64,000 nucleotides of DNA from Streptomyces griseorubiginosus (GTDB lineage Bacteria; Actinomycetota; Actinomycetes; Streptomycetales; Streptomycetaceae), in contig NZ_KQ948743.1 of assembly GCF_001514195.1 (NCBI RefSeq), forward strand, positions 298,017 through 362,016, given 5' to 3'. This document shows positions 8,171 to 14,756 of the stretch, one piece after another. The stretch's first letter is position 1; each line of letters starts with the position of its first letter. The position numbers and the translations under genes were made by a program. The notes under the pieces were generated by a model, which worked only from the letters and a program-made list of their open reading frames with translations, was not told the DNA's origin and made no database searches.

Positions 8171-8231
8171 TTGACGATTGCCCCCGGCTTCCTATCATCC
8201 GAAGTGCCCGAAACCCCGATACGCGTTCGGG
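8171..8231 (+). promoter_or_regulatory. Promoter and inverted repeat upstream of feruloyl esterase
   Basis: TTGACG (8171-8176) and TATCAT (8193-8198) are spaced 16 bp, a good vegetative promoter. Just downstream, CCCGAA (8207-8212) and TTCGGG (8226-8231) form an inverted repeat over the expected start of transcription, a likely repressor site. The leader to the ATG at 8352 would be about 145 nt. Confidence 0.6.
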
Positions 8232-8351
8232 ATCTCGGACCGGCACCCACACGCTCGCAACCCTCGGCGCGCAGGCAAAACCATTGCCTACGCCGGGAGT
8301 TCGGCGTGCCTCCGTACCTGTCATGCACATGCTCATCCAAGGAGTGATGTG

Positions 8352-9260
8352 ATGCAGAAAGCCAAGTTATGGCCCCTCGTGATCGCGACCCTTCTCGCCA
8401 TGGTCGCGACCTCCGGCGCCACGGTCGCCCACGACACCGGCCCCGCGGCCGTCCGCACCGGCGCGGCGACCGCCGGCTGCGGCAAGGCCCCCGGTCTCGC
8501 GAGCGGCACCCACACCCTGACGGTCAACGGCAAGAGCCGGAGCTACATCCTCAGGGTCCCCGACACCTACGACCAAAACCATGCCTACCGGTTGGTGTTC
8601 GGCTTCCACTGGCTGGGCGGCAGCGCGACCGACGTGTCGACGGGCCGCACGGTCGAGAACGGCACCTGGGCCTACTACGGACTCCAACGCCTGGCGAACA
8701 ACAGCACGATCTTCGTCGCACCCCAGGGACTCAACAACGGCTGGGCCAACTCCGGCGGCGAGGACGTGGCCCTCACCGACGCGATCATCAGCCGCCTCGA
8801 CAACGCCCTGTGCGTCGACACCGCCCGCCGCTTCTCCGTCGGCTTCAGCTACGGCGCCGCCATGAGCTACGCGCTGGCCTGCGCACGGCCCACGGTCTTC
8901 CGGGCGGTCGCCGTCCAGTCGGGTGGTCAGCTCAGCGGGTGCGCCGGCGGCACCCAGCCCGTCGCCTACCTCGGTGTGCACGGCATCCGCGACTCGGTCC
9001 TCGGCATCTCGGGCGGGCGGACCCTGCGCGACCGGTTCGTCCGCAACAACGGCTGCGCGGCCCAGAACCCGCCCGAGCCGGCGCAGGGCAGTCGCACCCA
9101 CCGCGTCACCGCGTACACCGGCTGCTCCGCCGGGCACCCCGTCGTCTGGGCCGCGTTCGACGAGGGCCACATCGCCGCGCCCCAGGACGGCGCGGCCGGC
9201 GACAGCGGATCCCGGACCTGGGTGCCGGGCGAGATCTGGAAGTTCTTCAGCCAGTTCTGA
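8352..9260 (+). CDS. Secreted CE1-type feruloyl/acetyl esterase
   Basis: The protein has 302 residues. A Sec signal peptide covers about residues 1-27 (KLWPLVIATLLAMVATSGATVA). The rest is a CE1/PHB-depolymerase-like alpha/beta hydrolase. The predicted triad is Ser166 in GFSYGAAMS, Asp214 in HGIRDSVLG and His273 in DEGHIAAP. Paired cysteines around residues 46, 154 and 177 suggest disulfides. Such enzymes release ferulate or acetate from arabinoxylan and pectin side chains. The start is firm: AAGGAG lies seven bases before the ATG. It is followed 56 bp later by an arabinofuranosidase gene, so together they could strip feruloyl-arabinose decorations. Feruloyl rather than acetyl specificity is inferred from this context. 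Confidence 0.88.
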   Translation: MQKAKLWPLVIATLLAMVATSGATVAHDTGPAAVRTGAATAGCGKAPGLASGTHTLTVNGKSRSYILRVPDTYDQNHAYRLVFGFHWLGGSATDVSTGRTVENGTWAYYGLQRLANNSTIFVAPQGLNNGWANSGGEDVALTDAIISRLDNALCVDTARRFSVGFSYGAAMSYALACARPTVFRAVAVQSGGQLSGCAGGTQPVAYLGVHGIRDSVLGISGGRTLRDRFVRNNGCAAQNPPEPAQGSRTHRVTAYTGCSAGHPVVWAAFDEGHIAAPQDGAAGDSGSRTWVPGEIWKFFSQF

Positions 9261-9316
9261 GCTCCGACCCGCGGCTCCGGCCGCGCACCACCCCCCACCC
9301 GCAAAGGAGTTCACCC

Positions 9317-10399
9317 ATGGCCCTACGACCACGGTCCCGCACCGTCCGGCAGGCGCTGCTCGCCACCGGAGCCACCGCCGCGCTGAGCGTCGGCCTGCTC
9401 ACCGGAACGGCACCGGCCGCCCCGGCCGCACCCGCCGCCGGCTCACTGCCGTGCGACCTGTACGCCGCCGGCGGCACCCCCTGCGTGGCGGCCCACAGCA
9501 CCACGCGCGCGTTGTACTCCTCCTACAACGGCCCGCTGTACCAGGTGCGCCGCGCCCGGGACAACGCCACCCGTGACATCGGCGTCCTCAGCCAGGGCGG
9601 GGTCGCCAACGCCGCCGCCCAGGACTCGTTCTGTTCCGGCACGACCTGCCTGATCACCGTGATCTACGACCAGTCCGGGCGCAACAACCGCCTCACCCAG
9701 GCGCCCCCCGGCGGATTCTCGGGCCCGGCGGCCGGCGGCTACGACAACCTCGCCAACGCGACCGCAGCACCCATCACGGTCGCCGGTCACAAGGCCTACG
9801 GCGTCTTCGTCGCGCCCGGCACCGGTTACCGCAACAACAGCACCAACGGGGTCGCGAAGGGCGACCAGCCGGAGGGCATGTACGCCGTCCTGGACGGCAA
9901 GCACTACAACGGCGGCTGCTGCTTCGACTACGGCAACGCGGAGACCAACAGCCGGGACAACGGCAACGGCACCATGGAGGCCATCTACTTCGGCAACATC
10001 AAGGTCTGGGGCTACGGCAGCGGCAACGGTCCCTGGATCATGGCCGACCTGGAGAACGGCCTGTTCTCGGGGTACAACCAGCGCTACAACGCGGGTGACC
10101 CCTCGATCAGCCACCGCTACCTCACCGCCGTCGTCAAGGGCGGCCCCAACCGCTGGGCCATCCGCGGCGGCAACGCCCAGAGCGGCTCGTTGTCCACCTT
10201 CTACAACGGGGTCCGCCCGAACGTGCCGGGCTACAACCCGATGAAGAAGGAGGGCGCCATCATCCTCGGCATCGGCGGCGACAACAGCCACGGCGCCGCG
10301 GGCACGTTCTACGAGGGCGTCATGACCTCCGGCTACCCGTCGGACGCCACCGAGAACTCCGTGCAGGCCAACATCACCGCGGCCGGATACGGGCGGTAG
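9317..10399 (+). CDS. Secreted GH54-type alpha-L-arabinofuranosidase, catalytic domain only
   Basis: The protein has 360 residues. A signal peptide runs to about residue 35, and the mature protein starts near SLPCDLYAAGGTPC. The sequence closely follows the catalytic domain of fungal AbfB: three cysteine pairs (CDLYAAGGTPC, CSGTTC and the vicinal pair in GGCCFDYG), the nucleophile E246 in ADLENGLFSG and the acid/base D322 in GIGGDNSHG, 76 residues apart as in the fungal enzyme. It ends at ENSVQANITAAGYGR, where fungal enzymes continue into an arabinose-binding CBM42; that module is absent. It removes arabinofuranose from arabinoxylan or arabinan. AAAGGAG precedes the ATG. It probably shares a transcript with the esterase. 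Confidence 0.92.
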   Translation: MALRPRSRTVRQALLATGATAALSVGLLTGTAPAAPAAPAAGSLPCDLYAAGGTPCVAAHSTTRALYSSYNGPLYQVRRARDNATRDIGVLSQGGVANAAAQDSFCSGTTCLITVIYDQSGRNNRLTQAPPGGFSGPAAGGYDNLANATAAPITVAGHKAYGVFVAPGTGYRNNSTNGVAKGDQPEGMYAVLDGKHYNGGCCFDYGNAETNSRDNGNGTMEAIYFGNIKVWGYGSGNGPWIMADLENGLFSGYNQRYNAGDPSISHRYLTAVVKGGPNRWAIRGGNAQSGSLSTFYNGVRPNVPGYNPMKKEGAIILGIGGDNSHGAAGTFYEGVMTSGYPSDATENSVQANITAAGYGR

Positions 10400-10431
10400 G
10401 CAGCACCCGGGGGCCGTACAACACCCCTACG

Positions 10432-10461
10432 ACCGCGGCCCGTTCGGGAACGAGCCGCGGT
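10432..10461. terminator. Bidirectional hairpin between GH54 and MarR genes
   Basis: ACCGCGGC (10432-10439) pairs with GCCGCGGT (10454-10461), and an inner GTTC/GAAC stem sits in the middle. It lies between converging stops at 10399 and 10473. Confidence 0.75.
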
Positions 10462-10472
10462 CCTGCACACGG

Positions 10473-10967
10473 TCAGCGGCGCCACGGCAGGTCGGCGGGC
10501 AGGGGCGGACGGTCGGGGCCGGTGAGTCCGGCGCGAATGATCTCGCAGACCTCGCCGAACACACGTGTCTGCTCGGGCGTGAGGCGGTCGAAGACCGTGG
10601 CACGCACGGTGGCGACATAACTGGGCGCGATGCGCTCCAGCGTCCGCATCCCCTCGCCGGTCAGTACCGTGAGCTGACTGCGTCCGTCGTCCGGGGAGTC
10701 CTCGCGTCGCACCCAGCCCAGCTCCTCCATCCGGCCGACCGCGTAGCTGAGCCGGGTGCGGGGGATCTTCAGCTGGGCGGCGAGATCCGTCATCCGCAGC
10801 CGCCGGTCGGGGGCCTCGGAGAGGACGCCCATCACGGAGTAGTACAGGTGGGAGACACCTTCCGTCTGCCGCAGCCGCTGATCGAGGGCGTCCTCCAGCA
10901 GATGGGTCACATCGCGGTAGGCACGCCAGGCGCGTTGTTCTTCGTCGGTGAGCCAGCGAGGTTCCAT
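10473..10967 (-). CDS. MarR-family transcriptional regulator
   Basis: This is a 164-residue winged-helix regulator. The recognition region is LRMTDLAAQLKIPRTRLSYAVGRMEELGWV, with the wing REDSPDDGRSQLTVLT. Helices at both ends form the usual MarR dimer interface. MarR proteins often sense phenolic compounds, which would fit a neighbouring feruloyl esterase, but nothing in the sequence proves a ligand. The ATG at 10967 was chosen because the family N-terminus (WLTDEEQRAWRAY) starts there. It is divergent from the first ABC importer; two related palindromes at 11074-11115 lie in the shared region. Confidence 0.9.
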   Translation of the reverse strand: MEPRWLTDEEQRAWRAYRDVTHLLEDALDQRLRQTEGVSHLYYSVMGVLSEAPDRRLRMTDLAAQLKIPRTRLSYAVGRMEELGWVRREDSPDDGRSQLTVLTGEGMRTLERIAPSYVATVRATVFDRLTPEQTRVFGEVCEIIRAGLTGPDRPPLPADLPWRR

Positions 10968-11061
10968 ACCGTCGACCGTCACTGACCGCCCTGGCGGGTG
11001 CCGCGGCCCTGATGGTGCCCGCATCAAGGCCGGGCCGGGTAAGGCCACGGTGACAACCCTC

Positions 11062-11115
11062 TTGACGGCCGTGTTGTGACCGCTCACAATCCTCCCATGC
11101 ATGTGACCGGTCACG
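11062..11115 (+). promoter_or_regulatory. Promoter with twin TGTGACCGNTCACR operators
   Basis: TTGACG (11062-11067) and CACAAT (11085-11090) are separated by 17 bp. TTGTGACCGCTCACAA (11074-11089) is a perfect TTGTGA/TCACAA inverted repeat, very like the symmetric lac operator, and overlaps the -10. TGTGACCGGTCACG (11102-11115) contains the 12-bp palindrome GTGACCGGTCAC. Centres are about 27 bp apart. The binding protein is probably a LacI- or MarR-type repressor. The transcript would have a leader of about 390 nt before the importer. Confidence 0.65.
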
Positions 11116-11406
11116 GAAGCCCGGGCCCTCCTCGGCGCACCCCGGGCACCCCGCCCTCCAGGGCATCCCGGGTGCTGACGCCGAAGGACGATCTGAGCCG
11201 TACGGTCGCCACCGCCACCGCGGTCGGCGGTGGGATCGTCGTCATCGGGTTCGACCGGCTCAAAGCGGCGGCCCTCGCTCGCGTACCAGCCGACGGGCCC
11301 TGCGCCTCGGCCGTGGAAGCACCGCCGCCCGGCCCGGCACCCGAGGGACGAAGAACCGCCTGACCCCGTGCCGCCCCCACGCCCCGCTCCGATCCGGCCG
11401 TCCCCC

Positions 11407-11460
11407 ATGTTCCGCAGCAAAACCGGGTTCCCCAGCACAGCCATGTTCCACAGCACAGCT
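11407..11460. repeat. Three 18-bp imperfect tandem repeats in importer leader
   Basis: The sequence ATGTTCCNCAGCANARCN recurs with an 18-bp period at about 11407, 11425 and 11443. It lies 33 bp before the solute-binding-protein start. The units share TTCCNCAGCA. Function unknown. Confidence 0.65.
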
Positions 11461-11492
11461 CCGCCCGCCCTCGCGTGCCTAAGGACAGATCC

Positions 11493-12803
11493 ATGAAGAG
11501 AGTCGCCTCCGCCCTCGCCGTCGCGTGCGCGCTCGGCCTGACCGCCACCGCATGCAGTGACAGCACCGCAGGCGGCACCGGCGCCGCCCCCACCGGGTCG
11601 GTCGACGCCACGGCCGATCTGAAGGGCGTCCACCTGACCATGTGGGTGGCGCAGAACAGCGTCGCCGAGCCGAAGCAGGTCATCGACGCCTTCCAGAAGG
11701 CGACCGGGGCCACCGTGACGACCCAGGTGATCCCGGACCCCTACGAGTCGAACGTCCCGACCAAGCTCGCCTCCGGCGACAAGCCCGACCTGATGTTCTG
11801 GCAGCCCACGGGCAGCACGCTGCCGTTCGTCCAGCCGGAGAAGAACCTGCTCCAGCTGGACAAGGAGGACTGGGTCGGCAAGCTCGGCAAGACCGAGCAG
11901 GGCCTCGGCCAGGTCGGCGGCCACCGCTACGCGGCGATCGTCACCAGCCCGGCGACCCTCGGCGTCTACTACAACAAGGACGTCTTCAAGAAGGCCGGCG
12001 TCACCAGGATGCCCACGAGCTACGACGAGCTCCTCGCCACCGCCAAGACCATCAAGGCCAAGGCGGGCGTCGCACCCTTCTTCGAGGTCGGCGGCGACAA
12101 GTGGCCTCTTCAGTGGCAGGTCCAGCTCCAGATGACCGACCTGCCGCAGAGCTTCTGGGACAGGCTCAACAAGAACCAGGCCAAGTGGACCGACCCGGTG
12201 ATCGTGAACGCGATCAAGAAGTACAAGTCGCAGGTACTGGACGGGGGCCTCGCGCAGAAGAACTACAAGACCGCGACCTTCGTGGACCAGGGCAAGGCGC
12301 TCCTGGACGGCAGCGCCGCGATGGCCGTCAACGTCACCTCGTTGCAGAGCGAGATCCAGGCCACCTCCTCCACCGCGGAGATGGACCGGAAGCTGGGCTG
12401 GTTCCCCGTCTCCAACAGCTCCGACCAGGCGCTGTACTCCCCCGACCAGACCAACGGCGTGGTCGCCTTCAACACCGGTGACGCCAAACGGCAGAACGCC
12501 GCCCGGCAGTTCCTGTCCTTCTGGCTCGGCGAGGACTACCCGGCCTACATCAAGGCGAACAAGGTCGTCTCGGTGGAGCCGGCCGTGCCCAACCCGGACG
12601 GTCTGCCGCAGACCGCCCTCGCCCAGGCCAAGGCCCTGTCCTCCGCGACCGGCGTGTTCCAGGTCAAGGCCCTCACCGCGCCCGACATGCACCTCGCGCT
12701 GGCCGACATGATCTACGGCAAGAAGACGCCGGAGCAGGTCGCCCAGGCCGCCGAGGACCAGTTCACCCAGGTCCTCAAGGCGCGCGGCGTCGCCGGGTTC
12801 TGA
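11493..12803 (+). CDS. Sugar ABC importer, solute-binding lipoprotein (family 1)
   Basis: The protein has 436 residues. A lipoprotein signal ends at Cys21 (GLTATAC), so it is anchored outside the membrane. The mature part is a cluster B/family 1 sugar-binding protein: HLTMWVAQN, DKPDLMFWQPTGS, YYNKDVFKKAGV and PTSYDELLATAKTI are typical. Such proteins capture mono- or oligosaccharides. The ATG at 11493 has AAGGA eight bases before it. Two permease genes follow, but no ATPase gene; in Streptomyces one shared ATPase (MsiK) usually powers such importers. The GH-A enzyme at 14757 suggests its products are the cargo. The exact sugar is unknown. Confidence 0.92.
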   Translation: MKRVASALAVACALGLTATACSDSTAGGTGAAPTGSVDATADLKGVHLTMWVAQNSVAEPKQVIDAFQKATGATVTTQVIPDPYESNVPTKLASGDKPDLMFWQPTGSTLPFVQPEKNLLQLDKEDWVGKLGKTEQGLGQVGGHRYAAIVTSPATLGVYYNKDVFKKAGVTRMPTSYDELLATAKTIKAKAGVAPFFEVGGDKWPLQWQVQLQMTDLPQSFWDRLNKNQAKWTDPVIVNAIKKYKSQVLDGGLAQKNYKTATFVDQGKALLDGSAAMAVNVTSLQSEIQATSSTAEMDRKLGWFPVSNSSDQALYSPDQTNGVVAFNTGDAKRQNAARQFLSFWLGEDYPAYIKANKVVSVEPAVPNPDGLPQTALAQAKALSSATGVFQVKALTAPDMHLALADMIYGKKTPEQVAQAAEDQFTQVLKARGVAGF

Positions 12804-12811
12804 CCGCTCGT

Positions 12812-12840
12812 CCCGGGCCGCTCACAGGGACCGGCCCGGG
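12812..12840 (+). terminator. Intra-operon hairpin between binding protein and permease
   Basis: CCCGGGCCG (12812-12820) pairs perfectly with CGGCCCGGG (12832-12840). Placed between the binding-protein stop and the permease ribosome site, it probably reduces read-through or stabilises the upstream message, so that binding protein exceeds permease. Confidence 0.7.
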
Positions 12841-12860
12841 CCCCTCACCGGAGGTGAGAC

Positions 12861-13817
12861 GTGGCGGACACAGCCACCGTCGGCGTCACCGATGCCAACT
12901 CCCGCAAGCAGGCGCACGGTTCCACCCCGCACACCCCGCGTCGCCGGCCGCGGACCAGGTCCGACCAGCCGTGGTGGTTCGCCCTGCCCGCGCTCGCCGT
13001 CTTCGGCGTGTTCTTCCTGCTGCCGAACCTGCTGAACTTCGTCTACCCGTTCACCAACTGGTCGGCGTTCCACTCGGACATCAGGTTCGCGGGCCTGTCC
13101 AACATCCGCAGCATCCTCCAGGACGGCTCGATGCTGCGGGACATCCGCATCACCGTGGAGTACGCGGTCCTGGTCGCGCTCTTCCAGAACGGCTTTGGGC
13201 TCGCCCTGGCCCTGCTGCTGGAACGCGACACCCGGTTCAACCGGTTCTTCCGGGCGGTGTTCTTCCTCCCGGTGCTGATCTCGGCGCTCGCGGTCGGCTA
13301 CATCTTCCGCGCCCTTCTCGCCCAGGACGGGGCGCTCAACAGCGTGCTGTCCTCGCTGGCGGGCCATCAGGTGGACACGCCCTGGCTGGGCTCCACCACC
13401 TGGACCCTGGTCGTGGTGACCCTCGTCCACGGCTGGAAGTGGATGGGCCTGGCCATGCTGATCTACCTGGCTGGGCTGAAGAGCATGCCGGGTGACGTGC
13501 TGGAGGCGGCCCGCATCGACGGCGCCGGCGGCTGGCGCACCTTCTGGTCGATCCGCTTCCCGCTGCTGGCACCGGCGGTCACGTTCAACGTGACGACCGC
13601 CCTGATCGGCTCGATGAACACCTTCGACATCGTGCAGGCCACCACCGCGGGCGGACCGGGCAGCGAGACCGAGGTCTTCAACATCTACATGTTCCGGGTC
13701 TTCGGACAGGGCCTGTACGCGCAGGCCTCGGCGATGAGCCTGGTGCTGTTCCTCATCGTCGTCGTCCTCGCCGTACCGGTCATCGTCGGTCTGCGCCGCA
13801 GGGAGAACAACCAGTGA
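12861..13817 (+). CDS. Sugar ABC importer permease 1 (MalF-like)
   Basis: This 318-residue membrane protein has six predicted helices after a basic, cytoplasmic N-terminal tail of about 35 residues. The EAA loop that contacts the ATPase is present (EAARIDGAGGWRTFWSIRFP, near residue 215). It belongs to the MalF/binding-protein-dependent permease family. It starts at GTG, with GGAGGTGAG just upstream. Its stop overlaps the GTG of the second permease, so the two subunits are coupled. The hairpin before it probably tunes its level against the binding protein. Confidence 0.92.
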   Translation: MADTATVGVTDANSRKQAHGSTPHTPRRRPRTRSDQPWWFALPALAVFGVFFLLPNLLNFVYPFTNWSAFHSDIRFAGLSNIRSILQDGSMLRDIRITVEYAVLVALFQNGFGLALALLLERDTRFNRFFRAVFFLPVLISALAVGYIFRALLAQDGALNSVLSSLAGHQVDTPWLGSTTWTLVVVTLVHGWKWMGLAMLIYLAGLKSMPGDVLEAARIDGAGGWRTFWSIRFPLLAPAVTFNVTTALIGSMNTFDIVQATTAGGPGSETEVFNIYMFRVFGQGLYAQASAMSLVLFLIVVVLAVPVIVGLRRRENNQ

Positions 13818-14668
13818 CCGCACTTCCCGTACCCGCTCCGGCGCGGCCCGGCCCGCTGCGCTGGGTGCGGCCCGCCGCCGTGCTGGTCATCGCGGCCGTC
13901 ACCATCGGCATCCCGCTCTGGCTCGTCGCGGTGACCTCCGTGAAGCCGCAGGCGGAGGCGATCAAGCCGAACCTGTCGCTGCCGCACCACGTGCAGGCCG
14001 CCGAGAACTACCAACAGTCCTTCGACCAGGGCAAGATGATCCAGGGCTTCGTCAACAGCCTGCTGGTCGTCGTCCCCTCCGTGGTCCTGGTGCTGCTGCT
14101 GGGGGCGGGCGCCGCCTGGGTGTTCGCCCGCCGCAAGGGACGTCTGGTCGGCGCGCTGTACGCGCTGAGCATCAGCGGCCTGCTGCTGCCGCCCGCCGTG
14201 ATCACCATCGTGATGGAGCTGCGGCAACTCGGCCTCGCGGGAACCCAGTGGGGAATGATCGCGGTCTACACCGGGATGTACCTGTCCACGTCGATCTTCT
14301 TCATGACGGGCTTCATCCGGAACCTCCCCGAGGAGTTGGAGGAGGCCGCCCGCATGGACGGGGCCGGTCCGGCGAGGGTCTTCTTCCAGGTCATCCTGCC
14401 GCTGCTGCGGCCGGTCGTCGCCACCGCGACGATCATGGTGATGCTCTTCGCCTGGAGCGACATCTTCTACGCCTTCTTCGTGCTCGGCGGCGGGGACAAG
14501 GCCACGCTGCCGCTCAATCTGTACCAGGTGGCCAACGCCCAGCTGTACCTCAACAACTGGCACCTCATCTTCGCCTACGTCGTGATGATGAGCCTGCCGA
14601 TGGTGGCCGTCTTCGTCGTCGCCCAGCGACGCGTCGTCTCCGGCATCACCAGCGGGGCCGTCAAATAG
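13814..14668 (+). CDS. Sugar ABC importer permease 2 (MalG-like)
   Basis: The protein has 284 residues and six predicted membrane helices. The EAA motif is EEAARMDGAGPARVFFQVIL, near residue 176. The long external segment after helix 1 (LSLPHHVQAAENYQQSF) is typical of MalG-type carbohydrate permeases. GTG at 13814 overlaps the preceding stop by four bases. It forms the channel with the protein encoded at 12861. Confidence 0.92.
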   Translation: MTALPVPAPARPGPLRWVRPAAVLVIAAVTIGIPLWLVAVTSVKPQAEAIKPNLSLPHHVQAAENYQQSFDQGKMIQGFVNSLLVVVPSVVLVLLLGAGAAWVFARRKGRLVGALYALSISGLLLPPAVITIVMELRQLGLAGTQWGMIAVYTGMYLSTSIFFMTGFIRNLPEELEEAARMDGAGPARVFFQVILPLLRPVVATATIMVMLFAWSDIFYAFFVLGGGDKATLPLNLYQVANAQLYLNNWHLIFAYVVMMSLPMVAVFVVAQRRVVSGITSGAVK

Positions 14669-14722
14669 CCCCGCCGCTCCCCCTCATCCGCCGTACACCC
14701 CACCCGCGTTTCCATCCACGAT

Positions 14723-14744
14723 CCTCCCGCAACGACGCGGGAGG
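14723..14744 (+). promoter_or_regulatory. Leader hairpin directly before GH39-like gene
   Basis: CCTCCCGC (14723-14730) pairs with GCGGGAGG (14737-14744) around a six-base loop. The ribosome site GGAGG follows within a few bases of the stem. It may end the importer transcript or shape translation of the enzyme gene. Confidence 0.5.
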
Positions 14745-14756
14745 CGGAGGCCTCTC

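Larger units (their letters stand above)
10968..11492. other. 525-bp divergent regulatory region of MarR gene and ABC importer
   Basis: It contains a promoter with two lac-like palindromes (11062-11115), a hairpin GCACCCCGGG/CCCGGGTGC spanning 11137-11175 that could attenuate a long leader, and three 18-bp tandem repeats (11407-11460). A reading frame at 11098-11363 has no recognisable product or ribosome site and is not called. Confidence 0.55.

Noticed and set aside
11098..11363. Plus-strand reading frame of 88 codons in the importer leader
   Set aside because: No ribosome site, Pro/Arg/Gly-rich low-complexity translation, and no recognisable domain; it overlaps a hairpin.
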